DNA from: Oscillospiraceae bacterium
GTDB lineage: Bacteria > Bacillota_A > Clostridia > Oscillospirales > Oscillospiraceae
Assembly: GCA_017516785.1 (NCBI GenBank)
Contig: JAFXAV010000079.1
Span: 1 to 22,996 of the forward strand
Direction: 5' to 3'
Length of the DNA: 22,996 bases
The position numbers and the translations under genes were made by a program. This document shows positions 6,050 through 14,734 of this stretch, piece by piece. Numbering within the stretch: position 1 is the stretch's first letter; each line of letters begins with the position of its first letter. The notes under the pieces were generated by a model. It did no database searches, was not told the DNA's origin, and worked only from the letters and a program-made list of their open reading frames with translations.

Positions 6050-7164
6050 TCTATCTGGACAACGGCGCCACATCCTTTCGTAAACCACCGGAGGTTGCAC
6101 GGGCAGTGCAGCGGGCGATGCAATGCTGCGCCAATCCCGGACGCGGTGGCCATAGGCCTGCCATGGAGGCAGCCAATGAGGTCTACCGATGCCGGGAAGA
6201 AGCGGGGAAGATGTTCGGATGTCAGCCTGAGCAGGTGGTGTTTACCTCCAACTGCACCCACGGACTTAACATTGCCATCCGGACTCTGGTAAAGCCGGGG
6301 AGGCGGGTGGTGATTTCCGGCTTCGAACACAATGCGGTGACCCGGCCACTTCATGGCCTGGGGGCGATCATAACCGTGGCGGGCCGGAAGCTTTTTGACT
6401 GGGAGGATACCCTGGAGTCATTTGATGATGCTTTGAAAAGGGGAGCGGATGCGGTCATTTTTACCCATGTGTCCAACGTCTTTGGCTATATTCTGCCGGT
6501 GAAAAAGCTGGCGCGACTGTGCCGGGACAGGGGCGTGCCTTTTATCATCGATGCTGCCCAGTCGGCCGGGGGCCTGCCGGTCTCCCTTTCGGAACTGGGC
6601 GCGGATTTTATTGCCATGCCCGGGCACAAGGGACTTCTGGGTCCTCAGGGGACGGGACTGCTGCTCTGCGGCAGAAATCCGGAACCGCTGCTCTTTGGCG
6701 GTACGGGAAGCGACTCCATCCGGCAGGATATGCCGGATTTTACCCCGGACCGCATTGAAGCCGGGACACTGAATGTGCCGGGGATTGCGGGTTTGCGGGC
6801 AGGACTTCAGTACCTGCAGCGGAAGGGGACAGTTACAGTTTTCAAGCATGAACAAACGGAAGCAAGGCGCTGTGCGGAGGGATTGGAAAAAGCCGGATTC
6901 CGGGTATTTTCAGGGGAGCATCAGGCTGGAACGGTATCATTTGTGCCGGAGATGGACTGCGAACAGGCGGCGGAGATTCTTGCCAGGCAGGGCATCGCAA
7001 TTCGGGCGGGACTCCACTGCGCGCCCCTGGCTCATGAAAGCGCGGGGACGCTGGAAACGGGGACGGTCCGGGTCAGTTTCGGTCATGATGCCGCCGCCTC
7101 GCAGACAGCATCTTTTCTTCGGGCGGCTGCCAAACTTTGCAGCTCGGATTTACTAAAATTTTAA
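6046..7164 (+). CDS. NifS-like cysteine desulfurase, class V aminotransferase
   Basis: This PLP enzyme removes sulfur (or selenium) from cysteine (or selenocysteine) and passes it on as a persulfide. The 372 residues start IYLDNGATSFRKP as in the desulfurase family found next to DUF3343 genes. THGLN (71-75) contacts the cofactor, DAAQSAG (169-175) holds the pyridine-binding Asp169, and PGHKGLLGPQG (192-202) has His194 and the Schiff-base Lys195. The persulfide-forming cysteine is Cys325 in RAGLHCAPLAHES. A SufS or IscS role in bulk Fe-S assembly is less likely, since no scaffold gene (iscU or sufU) is adjacent; a selenium or dedicated sulfur-transfer role fits the partner better. No clear terminator follows before the next promoter. 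Confidence 0.9.
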   Translation: MIYLDNGATSFRKPPEVARAVQRAMQCCANPGRGGHRPAMEAANEVYRCREEAGKMFGCQPEQVVFTSNCTHGLNIAIRTLVKPGRRVVISGFEHNAVTRPLHGLGAIITVAGRKLFDWEDTLESFDDALKRGADAVIFTHVSNVFGYILPVKKLARLCRDRGVPFIIDAAQSAGGLPVSLSELGADFIAMPGHKGLLGPQGTGLLLCGRNPEPLLFGGTGSDSIRQDMPDFTPDRIEAGTLNVPGIAGLRAGLQYLQRKGTVTVFKHEQTEARRCAEGLEKAGFRVFSGEHQAGTVSFVPEMDCEQAAEILARQGIAIRAGLHCAPLAHESAGTLETGTVRVSFGHDAAASQTASFLRAAAKLCSSDLLKF

Positions 7165-7175
7165 CAGTTTATCTA

Positions 7176-7204
7176 TTGCCATCAATTCGGAGATAGGCTA
7201 TAAT
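7176..7204 (+). promoter_or_regulatory. cdaA: Sigma-A promoter of cdaA and the long downstream operon
   Basis: TTGCCA (7176-7181), a 17-base spacer and perfect TATAAT (7199-7204) predict a start near 7211 and a leader of about 74 bases before cdaA. It is the only strong promoter I noticed before the 15-gene run to 22313, but promoters inside coding sequence were not searched exhaustively. Confidence 0.82.
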
Positions 7205-7284
7205 AGGATGGATAATAGGTATAGTGTACCATCGCGGAGTGTTCGCAAAAATACGATACTGAAGAAACGAGGTTGGGATACGTT

Positions 7285-8151
7285 ATGGAGAGAATCGAAA
7301 ACTTCTTCCATCTGCTTGTCAGCATGCAGCTGACTGACTATCTGGATATCATCCTGGTAGCCTTTCTGATCTATATGCTGCTGCCCCTGATCCGGACCCC
7401 CAGCACCATGCGGATTGCCCGCGCTGTTGTGGGCGTTGTTGTGGTCACCTGGCTGGCTGACGGCCTGAAGCTGCATACCATCAGCTTCATTCTGAATCAG
7501 TTCCTGGCAGTTGGACTGCTGGCGCTGGTTATTCTGTTCCAGCCGGAGCTGCGCCGAATGCTGGACCGCATCGGCAGCGTCAAGCTGAAAAGTATCCTGG
7601 ATACCAACAAGCCTGTAGCGGAGATGGATCTGGTCATCAGCCAGACTGTGCTGGCCTGTGAGGTCATGAGCCGCGAGCGGGTGGGTGCCCTGATCGTTTT
7701 TGCCCGGGAAGCTCGTCTGGAGGAATATTTCAAGACCGGTACCCGTGTGGACGCAGTGGTATCGGAGCAGCTGATCCGCAATATTTTCTTCACCAATGCC
7801 GCGCTTCATGACGGCGCCATGATTATCCGGGACGGCCGTATTGCCGCTGCCGGCTGCGTGCTGCCCCTGTCTGACAGCAACCGCCTCAGCGCGGATCTGG
7901 GCACCCGGCACCGTGCCGGCGTGGGCATGAGTGAAGCTTCCGATGCAGTGGTGGTTATTGTCTCTGAGGAGACCGGAACAATCTCCGTGGCAGTGGGCGG
8001 TATGCTCAAGCGGCATCTGGCACCCCAGACCCTGGAGCGCCTGCTGAAGAATGAATTGTGTCACGATGAAGATCAGGAACAGAAGGGCCTGCAGCAGCTG
8101 CGTTCCAAGATCCTGAGCAAGGTTAAGGAGGACGGCCATGCAAAAAAATAA
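7285..8151 (+). CDS. cdaA: Diadenylate cyclase CdaA
   Basis: CdaA joins two ATP molecules into cyclic di-AMP, the messenger controlling osmolyte and potassium balance and wall homeostasis. The 288-residue membrane protein has three N-terminal helices (about 20-37, 42-58 and 67-85), ending in the typical ILFQPELRRML. The DisA_N catalytic domain follows, with LHDGAMIIRDGRI (DGA at 176-178) and GTRHRAGVGMSEASDA (RHR at 208-210), both complete. The frame opens at TTG 7273, but GAGG directly abuts that codon; ATG 7285 gives the canonical N-terminus, although its ribosome site is loose (about 12 bases). It overlaps cdaR by 14 bases. The catalytic motifs make the call firm. Confidence 0.95.
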   Translation: MERIENFFHLLVSMQLTDYLDIILVAFLIYMLLPLIRTPSTMRIARAVVGVVVVTWLADGLKLHTISFILNQFLAVGLLALVILFQPELRRMLDRIGSVKLKSILDTNKPVAEMDLVISQTVLACEVMSRERVGALIVFAREARLEEYFKTGTRVDAVVSEQLIRNIFFTNAALHDGAMIIRDGRIAAAGCVLPLSDSNRLSADLGTRHRAGVGMSEASDAVVVIVSEETGTISVAVGGMLKRHLAPQTLERLLKNELCHDEDQEQKGLQQLRSKILSKVKEDGHAKK

Positions 8152-9376
8152 ACTTATGTCCATGCTTCTGAGTGTGGTCATTGCATTTGGTCTGTGGCTG
8201 TATGTTGTCACCTTTGTCAGCTCTGAAGCAACCAATACCATTGCCAACATCCCCATCGCCCTGGTGGGCGAAACTGCTCTGACCGAGCGCAGCCTGATGA
8301 TTACGGAAATTGACGATGATAACGTCAATCTGACCCTCACCGGCAGCCGTTCGGACCTGGGCAAAGTCAATAATGGAAACATTACTCTGAAAGTGGATCT
8401 GACCAAGATCCTGGACCCCGGTGTTCATGAGCTGGAATATGACATCTCCTATCCCGGCGATGTCTCCAACAATGCTTTCAGCGTTGACAGCAAATACCCC
8501 GCAACCATCAAGATTACGGTAGACAAGAGACTTCCCAAGGAAGTGCCGGTTCAGATCATCTACAATGGCTCTGTGCCCGAAGGTTATCTGGTGGACCGTG
8601 AAAATGCGGTTCTCGACTATACGATGATCAGCGTCATCGGCCCCGGTTCCGTTGTGGAACTGATCGACCACGCCAAGATTGAAGTAGATCTGGAGGACCG
8701 CACCGAATCCATCAGCGAAGTCTTCCGCTACACCCTCTGCGACAAGGAAGGCGAACCTGTGGATGTGGAGCAGGTGACCACCAATGTGGGCGAAGTCCGT
8801 ATGGAGCTGTCCATCAAGCGCTTTGAGGAGATTCCTCTGGTGCTGACACCCATCTACGGCGGCGGCGCTGAAAGCCACACCACCAACATCAGCGTTGAAC
8901 CCAAGAACATCAAGGTTTCCGGCAGTGAGGCTGCCCTGGCAGACCTGACTGAATATATCCTTGGCACCATTGATCTTGCTACCATCACCGAAGATACGGA
9001 GATGACCTTCCCCATTACCATGCCCGAGGGCGTAACAAACCTCAGTGGCATTGATGAGGCTACGGTTAAGATCAAATTCATCGGCCTGAGCATGAAGGAA
9101 TTCACCGTCAGCCAGCTGGATGTGGTCAACGTACCTGCAGGTATGGATTATGAACTGCTGAATCAGGCTCTTAAGGTAACCCTCCGTGGTGAAACCGCTC
9201 TGATCAACAGCATCGAACCGGAAGACATCCTGGTTACTGTGGATCTGGCCTATAAGGAGGCCGGCACCTACACCGTCAAGGCTACCATCCGGGTCAAGGG
9301 CGATAAGTATGCCGAAGTGGGCGCCGTGGGATCCTACAGTGTGACCGTTACCCTCACTCCTCAGGAGAGTGCCTAA
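8138..9376 (+). CDS. cdaR: CdaR, YbbR-domain regulator of CdaA
   Basis: CdaR is the extracytoplasmic partner that modulates CdaA activity. The 412 residues begin with a short cytoplasmic tail and one membrane helix (LLSVVIAFGLWLYVVTFV, about 6-25). Four YbbR-like beta domains follow outside the cell, each opening near a phrase such as ANIPIALVG, KEVPVQIIYNG, EEIPLVLTP and SQLDVVNVP. This matches the usual domain number. AAGGAGG lies before ATG 8138, inside cdaA, and the end overlaps the next start by one base (TAATG). In many Firmicutes glmM follows cdaR; here an RseC-like gene does. Confidence 0.92.
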   Translation: MQKNKLMSMLLSVVIAFGLWLYVVTFVSSEATNTIANIPIALVGETALTERSLMITEIDDDNVNLTLTGSRSDLGKVNNGNITLKVDLTKILDPGVHELEYDISYPGDVSNNAFSVDSKYPATIKITVDKRLPKEVPVQIIYNGSVPEGYLVDRENAVLDYTMISVIGPGSVVELIDHAKIEVDLEDRTESISEVFRYTLCDKEGEPVDVEQVTTNVGEVRMELSIKRFEEIPLVLTPIYGGGAESHTTNISVEPKNIKVSGSEAALADLTEYILGTIDLATITEDTEMTFPITMPEGVTNLSGIDEATVKIKFIGLSMKEFTVSQLDVVNVPAGMDYELLNQALKVTLRGETALINSIEPEDILVTVDLAYKEAGTYTVKATIRVKGDKYAEVGAVGSYSVTVTLTPQESA

Positions 9377-9801
9377 TGGAACAGCTGGTTCGGGTGAAGG
9401 AAGTTCACGCAGACGGCAGCGCCACGGTGCTGCATATGCGGCAGAGCGCCTGCTCCGGAGACTGCCACAAGTGCTCCGGCTGCGGCGCGGCCCAGGAGGC
9501 CATCATTTTGAAAGCGATTAATTCGATCGGAGCCGAGGCTGGTGATTTTGTAATCATCGAATCGGCCACCGGTCCGGTGCTGAAGGCTGCCGCCATGCTC
9601 TATGTGGTGCCAATGGTGCTGTTTTTCCTCGGTTATCTGGCTGGCGCTGCTGTGTGGCAGCGAGGCGGGCTGATCGGATGTCTGGCATTTCTGCTGGGCA
9701 TTGGACTGGCTGTTGTGTATGACCGGAAAGTGGTCAGAAAGCAGAATACCGGATATACCATAACAGGATTTGCAGGAGAATCACTCCTGAAACATAAGTA
9801 A
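9376..9801 (+). CDS. RseC/MucC-family membrane protein
   Basis: A 141-residue protein of the RseC/MucC family, known in Proteobacteria as a sigma-E or SoxR-reduction associated membrane protein; in Firmicutes relatives often go with Rnf-type redox complexes and their exact job is unclear. The N-terminal domain has a Cys cluster SACSGDCHKCSGCG (Cys26, 30, 33 and 36, spaced C-x3-C-x2-C-x2-C) that could bind a metal or Fe-S centre. Two membrane helices follow (about 68-90 and 95-112), then a basic tail. It starts on the last base of the cdaR stop, with AGGAGA seven bases upstream. Its place between cdaR and yicC suggests a link to membrane signalling, which is inference. No rnf gene is in the window. 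Confidence 0.85.
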   Translation: MEQLVRVKEVHADGSATVLHMRQSACSGDCHKCSGCGAAQEAIILKAINSIGAEAGDFVIIESATGPVLKAAAMLYVVPMVLFFLGYLAGAAVWQRGGLIGCLAFLLGIGLAVVYDRKVVRKQNTGYTITGFAGESLLKHK

Positions 9802-9811
9802 AAAGGGGATC

Positions 9812-10696
9812 ATGACCTTGATTAGAAGTATGACCGGCTACGGCCGGGCTGTGGAGACGGTAAACGGCCGTGAATTCACGGTGGAACTGCGCTCCGTCAA
9901 CAACCGTTACCTGGACTGTACCGTTAAGATGCCCCGTTCTGTTTCCTTCGCGGAGGAGAGCGTGAAGCAGGCCGTGAAGGCTGCTGTTTCCCGGGGTAAG
10001 GTGGATGTGTTCATCACCATCAAGTCCGAAAATACCGACGATACCAAAATCACCCTGAATACCGCTGTTCTGGAAGGCTACCTTGCCGCCATGCGGCAGA
10101 TGGTTTCCGACTACGGCGTTCGGGATGACATCAGTGTTTCCACCATGTCCCGGCTGCCTGAAATGTTCACTGTGGAAAAGCCTGAGGTGGACGAGGATCA
10201 GCTGAAGGCTGACCTGCTGGGCGTGGTAAATAAGGCCCTGGAAGGCTACAACAATATGAGATGCGTGGAAGGTAAGGCCCTGGATGCGGATCTGCGCAGC
10301 CGCGGCAATACCATCCTGGAACTGGTTTCCCAGGTGGAAGCCGGCAACGGCCAGACGGTCATCGACTACCGTACCCGTCTGGAGAATAAGCTCAGAGAGG
10401 TGCTTGCAAACACCTCCATCGATGAAAGCCGCATCCTGACCGAGGCCGCCATCTTTGCGGACAAGGTTGCCGTGGACGAGGAAACTGTCCGTCTGCGCAG
10501 CCACCTGCAGCAGATGAACAACATGCTCACCGCCGGCGGCGCTGTGGGCCGTAAGCTGGACTTCCTGCTTCAGGAGATGAACCGGGAAGCCAACACCATT
10601 GGCTCCAAGTGCTCCGATGTGAAGCTGGCCCGGATTGTGGTGGACATCAAGGCAGAACTTGAAAAGATCAGAGAGCAGACCCAGAACATTGAATAA
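9812..10696 (+). CDS. yicC: YicC family endoribonuclease
   Basis: YicC proteins (YloC in Bacillus) are stress-associated proteins with endoribonuclease activity reported in Escherichia coli. The N-terminal domain has IRSMTGYGRA and ELRSVNNRYLDCTVKMPR. The C-terminal DUF1732 half has DESRILTEAAIFADKVAVDEE, an HLQQM segment and LDFLLQEMNREANTIGSK, the standard signatures. The listed start is ATG 9812, but AAGGGG (9803-9808) is only three bases away. TTG 9818 gives nine-base spacing and the usual N-terminus (M-IRSMTGYG), so the real start may be six bases later. It begins the conserved yicC-remA-gmk order. Confidence 0.94.
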   Translation: MTLIRSMTGYGRAVETVNGREFTVELRSVNNRYLDCTVKMPRSVSFAEESVKQAVKAAVSRGKVDVFITIKSENTDDTKITLNTAVLEGYLAAMRQMVSDYGVRDDISVSTMSRLPEMFTVEKPEVDEDQLKADLLGVVNKALEGYNNMRCVEGKALDADLRSRGNTILELVSQVEAGNGQTVIDYRTRLENKLREVLANTSIDESRILTEAAIFADKVAVDEETVRLRSHLQQMNNMLTAGGAVGRKLDFLLQEMNREANTIGSKCSDVKLARIVVDIKAELEKIREQTQNIE

Positions 10697-10708
10697 GCGG
10701 GGTAATTT

Positions 10709-10975
10709 ATGAAACTGATCAACATCGGCTTCGGCAGTATGGTGGCAGCAAACCGTGTGCTGGCTGTGATCGCCCCGGACTCTGCGCCCATCAAACGCGT
10801 GATTCAGGAGTCCAGGGACCGCGGTATGCTCATCGATGCGTCCTTCGGCCGAAAAACAAAAGCTGTCATTCTCATGGATACGGACCATGTGATATTGTCT
10901 GCAAATCCCCCGGAGAGTATTTACGCCCGATGGATGGACAAGCAGGCAGCAGAATTAGAGGAGGAAGAAACTTGA
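10709..10975 (+). CDS. remA: RemA-like extracellular matrix regulator (DUF370)
   Basis: RemA is a small DNA-binding protein that in Bacillus activates biofilm matrix and osmoprotection genes by wrapping DNA on an oligomeric ring. The 88 residues match the family from start to end: [20 protein letters not shown], then [20 protein letters not shown] and TYGRKTK-like [20 protein letters not shown]. The C-terminal tail is acidic (ELEEEET). It starts 12 bases after yicC with GGGG upstream, and its stop TGA overlaps the TTG start of gmk. Target genes are outside the window. Confidence 0.94.
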   Translation: MKLINIGFGSMVAANRVLAVIAPDSAPIKRVIQESRDRGMLIDASFGRKTKAVILMDTDHVILSANPPESIYARWMDKQAAELEEEET

Positions 10976-11529
10976 GCAAAGGCAAACTGTTCGTGATTTC
11001 CGGTGCATCCGGCGTGGGCAAGAGCACCGTCCTGGATAAGGTGATGAAGGCCCGCAATGATTTGATTTTCTCTGTTTCCGCAACCACCCGCGCACCCCGT
11101 CCCGGCGAAGTGGACGGTGTGGACTACTACTTTATTTCCGTGCCCCAGTTTAAGAAAATGATCGACATGGGTGAGTTCCTGGAATACGATGCCCACCACA
11201 GCACCTATTACGGCACTCCCTGCGCTCAGCTGGCTGAAAAGCTGGAGCGGGGCAATGTGGTTCTGGACATTGAACCCAACGGCGCTTTCAACGTCCGGGA
11301 AGCCTGCCCCGAAGCAACTCTGATTTTCGTGATGCCTCCTTCCTGGGAGATTCTCGAAAACCGGCTCCGCGACCGCGGCGACACCAGCCCTGAACAGATC
11401 AAGATTCGCCTGAACCGTGCCAAGTGGGAAATGGATCAGAGCGTGCATTATGACTATACCGTCGTGAACGACCAGGTGGAAACCTGCGCCGAAGAGATAC
11501 TGAAGATTATTGCCGATAAGGCCGACTGA
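10972..11529 (+). CDS. gmk: Guanylate kinase
   Basis: Guanylate kinase makes GDP from GMP and ATP. The start is TTG 10972: AGGAGG (10959-10964) lies seven bases before it, and the codon overlaps the remA stop as TTGA. That gives 185 residues starting [18 protein letters not shown] with the P-loop at 11-19. The GMP-binding part [19 protein letters not shown] and the YYGTP motif are present, then the lid [17 protein letters not shown]. One oddity is [11 protein letters not shown] where the family usually has an L-E-I-x-V-Q-G-A motif. An open frame back to 10930 lies inside remA and is not the start. Confidence 0.95.
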   Translation: MSKGKLFVISGASGVGKSTVLDKVMKARNDLIFSVSATTRAPRPGEVDGVDYYFISVPQFKKMIDMGEFLEYDAHHSTYYGTPCAQLAEKLERGNVVLDIEPNGAFNVREACPEATLIFVMPPSWEILENRLRDRGDTSPEQIKIRLNRAKWEMDQSVHYDYTVVNDQVETCAEEILKIIADKAD

Positions 11530-11547
11530 ATTTGGAGGAATTGAGAT

Positions 11548-11754
11548 ATGCTGTACCCCCCTGTTGCTGATATGCTGAAGAACGTTGAAAGCCGTTACCT
11601 GTTGGTGAACGTGGTCGCCCAGCGCGCCCGCGTCATCTCCGACGAGGCTGAGGCTCTCCAGGAAGAACTGACCGACAAGCCTGTTACCCTGGCCATCCGT
11701 GAGGTTGCCGAGGGCAAGCTGACCGCTACCGTTAAGGAAGAGTACAAGAACTGA
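11548..11754 (+). CDS. rpoZ: RNA polymerase omega subunit
   Basis: Omega helps fold and hold the beta-prime subunit of RNA polymerase. The 68-residue protein reads MLYPPVADMLKNVESRYLLV, then NVVAQRARVISDEAE, which is the conserved omega core (the R-Y-x-L-V and A-x-R-A-R motifs), followed by KPVTLAIREVAEGKL. GGAGG (11534-11538) lies nine bases before ATG 11548. It is placed after gmk as in most Firmicutes. coaBC, which follows rpoZ in Bacillus, is absent here; priA comes next after 18 bases. Confidence 0.93.
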   Translation: MLYPPVADMLKNVESRYLLVNVVAQRARVISDEAEALQEELTDKPVTLAIREVAEGKLTATVKEEYKN

Positions 11755-11772
11755 TTTTAAAGGAGGGGCTTT

Positions 11773-14220
11773 ATGATTGCAAAAATTGCTGTTTCGGCGG
11801 CGAACTTTGCCATCGACAGGCCCTACTCCTACCATATTCCTCCCCATATGACCCTAAGTCCCGGCCATCGGGTGACGGTTCCCTTTGGTCGGGGCAACCG
11901 CCGCTGTGAAGGCGTGGTGCTCAGTGTGGAGGAGGGAAGTACCGAGGGGCTCAAATCGGTGGAACAGTGCCTGGATGAACAGGCAGTACTGTCGGAGCAT
12001 ATGCTGCGGCTGGCGGCCTTTGTCCGGGAACGGTATTTCTGCACCTTTTATGATGCCGTCCGCACCATGCTTCCGGCTGGGCTCTGGTTTCAGACCAGAG
12101 CCACCTTCGCTTTGTCGGAGGACCGCAGCTGGAAGGAAAAAACCATCAAAAAAGAAAATGCTCTTGCGGTTCTGAAACTGCTGGAGGATCTGGGAGGCCA
12201 GACCGATGAGCATGCCCTTCGGGAAGCCATGCCCGATGAGGAGCAGCTTCATGATGCTGTTTCCTATCTGCTCCGGAAAAAGTGGATTTCTACCCAGTCG
12301 GATTTCCTCCGACGCACCGGCGATAAGACCGAGCGGATCGCAACCCTGGCTTCCTCTCCGGAGGAAGCGCTGGAATTTGCATCCCACCGGCCCAAATCCG
12401 CTTCCATGCAGAAGGCTGTGCTGGAGCTTCTTTGCAGTGTGGGCAGCGTTTCCGTCAAGGAACTGTGCTATTTCACCGGCGCATCCACCGCCACTGTCAA
12501 CCGGCTGGAAAAGCTGGGTTACCTGACCCTTTCTGAGCGGCCGGTACTCCGCTGCCGGGAGATCAAGCCGGCCAAACTGGACGGCCCTCTTGTTCTGAAC
12601 GAAGAACAGACGGAGGCTTTCAATGGATTGGATGAACAGCGGAAGTCTGAGAATCCCGGTGTTGCGCTGCTTTATGGTGTCACCGGTTCCGGAAAGACTT
12701 CTGTCTATATCAAACTGATCCGCTCCTGTCTGGAAGACGGTAGAAGCGCCATGCTTTTGGTGCCGGAAATTGCCCTGACTCCCCAGCTTCTGGGACTGTT
12801 GGTCGCATACTTCGGCGAGGCGGTGGCGGTGCTTCACAGCAGTTTGTCTGCAGGTGAACGTTATGACCAGTGGAAACGGGTCAAATCGGGAGATGCTACC
12901 GTGGTGGTCGGCACCCGCTCGGCGGTGTTTGCCCCCTGCGAGAATCTGGGCCTTGTGATTCTGGATGAGGAACAGGAGCACTCCTACAAATCTGAAAATC
13001 CCCCCCGGTATTCTGCTAAAGAGGTGGCTATCTGGCGGGGATCCAAAGAAAAGGCTCTGGTGCTGCTGGGTTCTGCCACCCCCTCGGTGGAGACCATGTA
13101 CCGGGCCAAAACCGGCGTCTACCAGCTTTATCAATTAAAGCAGCGGTTCGGCGGCCGGAAACTGCCTGAGGTGACCATCGTGGACATGCACCAGGAGCTG
13201 AAGCAGGGCAATGACCTGGCGTTCAGTTATCCCCTGCAGGATGCCATCATCGATGCCCATCAGGCGGACAAACAGACCATCATTCTGTTGAACAGAAGAG
13301 GCAACAGCCGCGCGATGGTGTGCGTGGACTGTCGGGAGACGCCTGAATGTCCCCGCTGTGCAGTGCGGCTGACTTACCACAGCGCCAACAACCGGCTGAT
13401 GTGCCACTACTGCGGATTTTCCCAGAAGGTACCGGAGCGCTGCCCCCAGTGCGGCGGCCCTCTGAAACCCATTGGTACCGGAACCCAAAAAGCTCAGCAG
13501 GAGCTGAATTACCTGTTTCCTGACCTGGAAGTGGACCGGATGGATGCCGATACGGTGAGCGCTGTGAATACCCACGAAAAAATCCTGGACCATTTCAAAA
13601 ATGAAAAGGTTCCGATTCTCATCGGAACCCAGATGGTTGCCAAGGGCCTGAACCTGCCGGATGTAACACTGGTTGGTGTACTGGATGCGGATCTGAGCCT
13701 TTATACCGATTCCTATCGGGCGGCTGAGACCACCTTCAACATGCTGACGCAGGTTGTTGGTCGGGCGGGCAGGGGTGATGCTCCCGGACGGGCCATCATT
13801 CAGACACTGGTTCCTGATCATCAGGTGATCCGTCTGGCAGGTGAACAGGATTACGACGGGTTTTACGATCTGGAGATCGGTCTGCGTAGAATCCAGGGGG
13901 TACCGCCTTTCGGGGATCTTACCACCATCACCTTCACCGGACTGGATGAAGGGGCGGTACTTCGGGGCGCGGCAAAATTCCGGGATTCCCTGAATATTTG
14001 CCTGAAACAGCCGGAGTATGCCTCCGGCAGCTGTACGGTTCTGGGACCTGCTCCCTGCGCTGTGCCTAAAATCAACTATAATTTCCGTTACCGGCTTACC
14101 CTGCGGGGCGTGCTCACAAAACAGCTGCGACAGCTGATTGCCCATCTGCTGCGGCAGTTCAGCCAGGATAAGATGAACCGGGGTGTGTCCGCCTTTGCGG
14201 ATGTGAACGGATTCGAATAA
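11773..14220 (+). CDS. priA: Primosomal protein N', replication restart helicase PriA
   Basis: PriA recognises stalled or collapsed forks and reloads the replicative helicase. The 815 residues contain the N-terminal DNA-binding region (VPFGRGNRRCEGVVL), a winged-helix segment, helicase motif I GVTGSGKT (302-309), and motif II LDEEQEHSYK (397-406), where the DEAH histidine is replaced by Gln. TRSAVFAP and LLGSATPS follow. The zinc region has eight cysteines in pairs (517/520, 526/529, 544/547, 557/560). Motifs V and VI are GTQMVAKGLNLPDVTLVGV and QVVGRAGRGDAPG. AAAGGAGG precedes ATG 11773. The length is somewhat above the Escherichia coli protein and typical of Firmicutes. Confidence 0.96.
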   Translation: MIAKIAVSAANFAIDRPYSYHIPPHMTLSPGHRVTVPFGRGNRRCEGVVLSVEEGSTEGLKSVEQCLDEQAVLSEHMLRLAAFVRERYFCTFYDAVRTMLPAGLWFQTRATFALSEDRSWKEKTIKKENALAVLKLLEDLGGQTDEHALREAMPDEEQLHDAVSYLLRKKWISTQSDFLRRTGDKTERIATLASSPEEALEFASHRPKSASMQKAVLELLCSVGSVSVKELCYFTGASTATVNRLEKLGYLTLSERPVLRCREIKPAKLDGPLVLNEEQTEAFNGLDEQRKSENPGVALLYGVTGSGKTSVYIKLIRSCLEDGRSAMLLVPEIALTPQLLGLLVAYFGEAVAVLHSSLSAGERYDQWKRVKSGDATVVVGTRSAVFAPCENLGLVILDEEQEHSYKSENPPRYSAKEVAIWRGSKEKALVLLGSATPSVETMYRAKTGVYQLYQLKQRFGGRKLPEVTIVDMHQELKQGNDLAFSYPLQDAIIDAHQADKQTIILLNRRGNSRAMVCVDCRETPECPRCAVRLTYHSANNRLMCHYCGFSQKVPERCPQCGGPLKPIGTGTQKAQQELNYLFPDLEVDRMDADTVSAVNTHEKILDHFKNEKVPILIGTQMVAKGLNLPDVTLVGVLDADLSLYTDSYRAAETTFNMLTQVVGRAGRGDAPGRAIIQTLVPDHQVIRLAGEQDYDGFYDLEIGLRRIQGVPPFGDLTTITFTGLDEGAVLRGAAKFRDSLNICLKQPEYASGSCTVLGPAPCAVPKINYNFRYRLTLRGVLTKQLRQLIAHLLRQFSQDKMNRGVSAFADVNGFE

Positions 14221-14238
14221 AGAAAAGAGGAACGAATT

Positions 14239-14715
14239 ATGGGTCTTCGCAAGATTCTGACTGATAAGGAACCTGCTCTGCACAAGGTCTGCAAGCCGGT
14301 TACCGCTTTTGACAGTAAGCTCCACAAGCTGCTGGACGATATGACCGAAACCCTCATCGACTCCGGCGGAGTCGGCCTGGCTGCACCCCAGATCGGCATT
14401 CTGCGCCGGGTGGTTCTGGTGGACGTGGGTGAGGAAGAACCCGAAATCCTGGAGCTCATCAATCCCGAAATGCTGGAAACTGACGGCGAACAGTACGGCC
14501 CCGAGGGCTGCCTGAGTGTTCCCGGCAGATACGGTCTGGTGCGCCGTCCCAACTACGCCAAAGTTCGCGCCCAGGACCGTTTTGGTGACTGGTACGAGGC
14601 GGAAGGCGAAGAGCTGATTGCCCGTTGCTTCTGCCATGAGCTGGACCATCTGGACGGCATTGTCTATACCGAAAAAATGGATCGGTTCCTCACCGATGAG
14701 GAATTGAACGGCTGA
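14239..14715 (+). CDS. def: Peptide deformylase
   Basis: This metalloenzyme removes the formyl group from the N-terminal methionine of new proteins. The 158 residues hold all three motifs: GVGLAAPQIG (44-53), EGCLSVPG (89-96, metal ligand Cys91) and CHELDHLDG (132-140, metal ligands His133 and His137, catalytic Glu134). AGAGG lies about eight bases upstream of ATG 14239. It sits between priA and fmt, the usual order, pairing deformylase with the transformylase that makes its substrate. Confidence 0.97.
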   Translation: MGLRKILTDKEPALHKVCKPVTAFDSKLHKLLDDMTETLIDSGGVGLAAPQIGILRRVVLVDVGEEEPEILELINPEMLETDGEQYGPEGCLSVPGRYGLVRRPNYAKVRAQDRFGDWYEAEGEELIARCFCHELDHLDGIVYTEKMDRFLTDEELNG

Positions 14716-14734
14716 TCCGACTGGAGGATCGATT

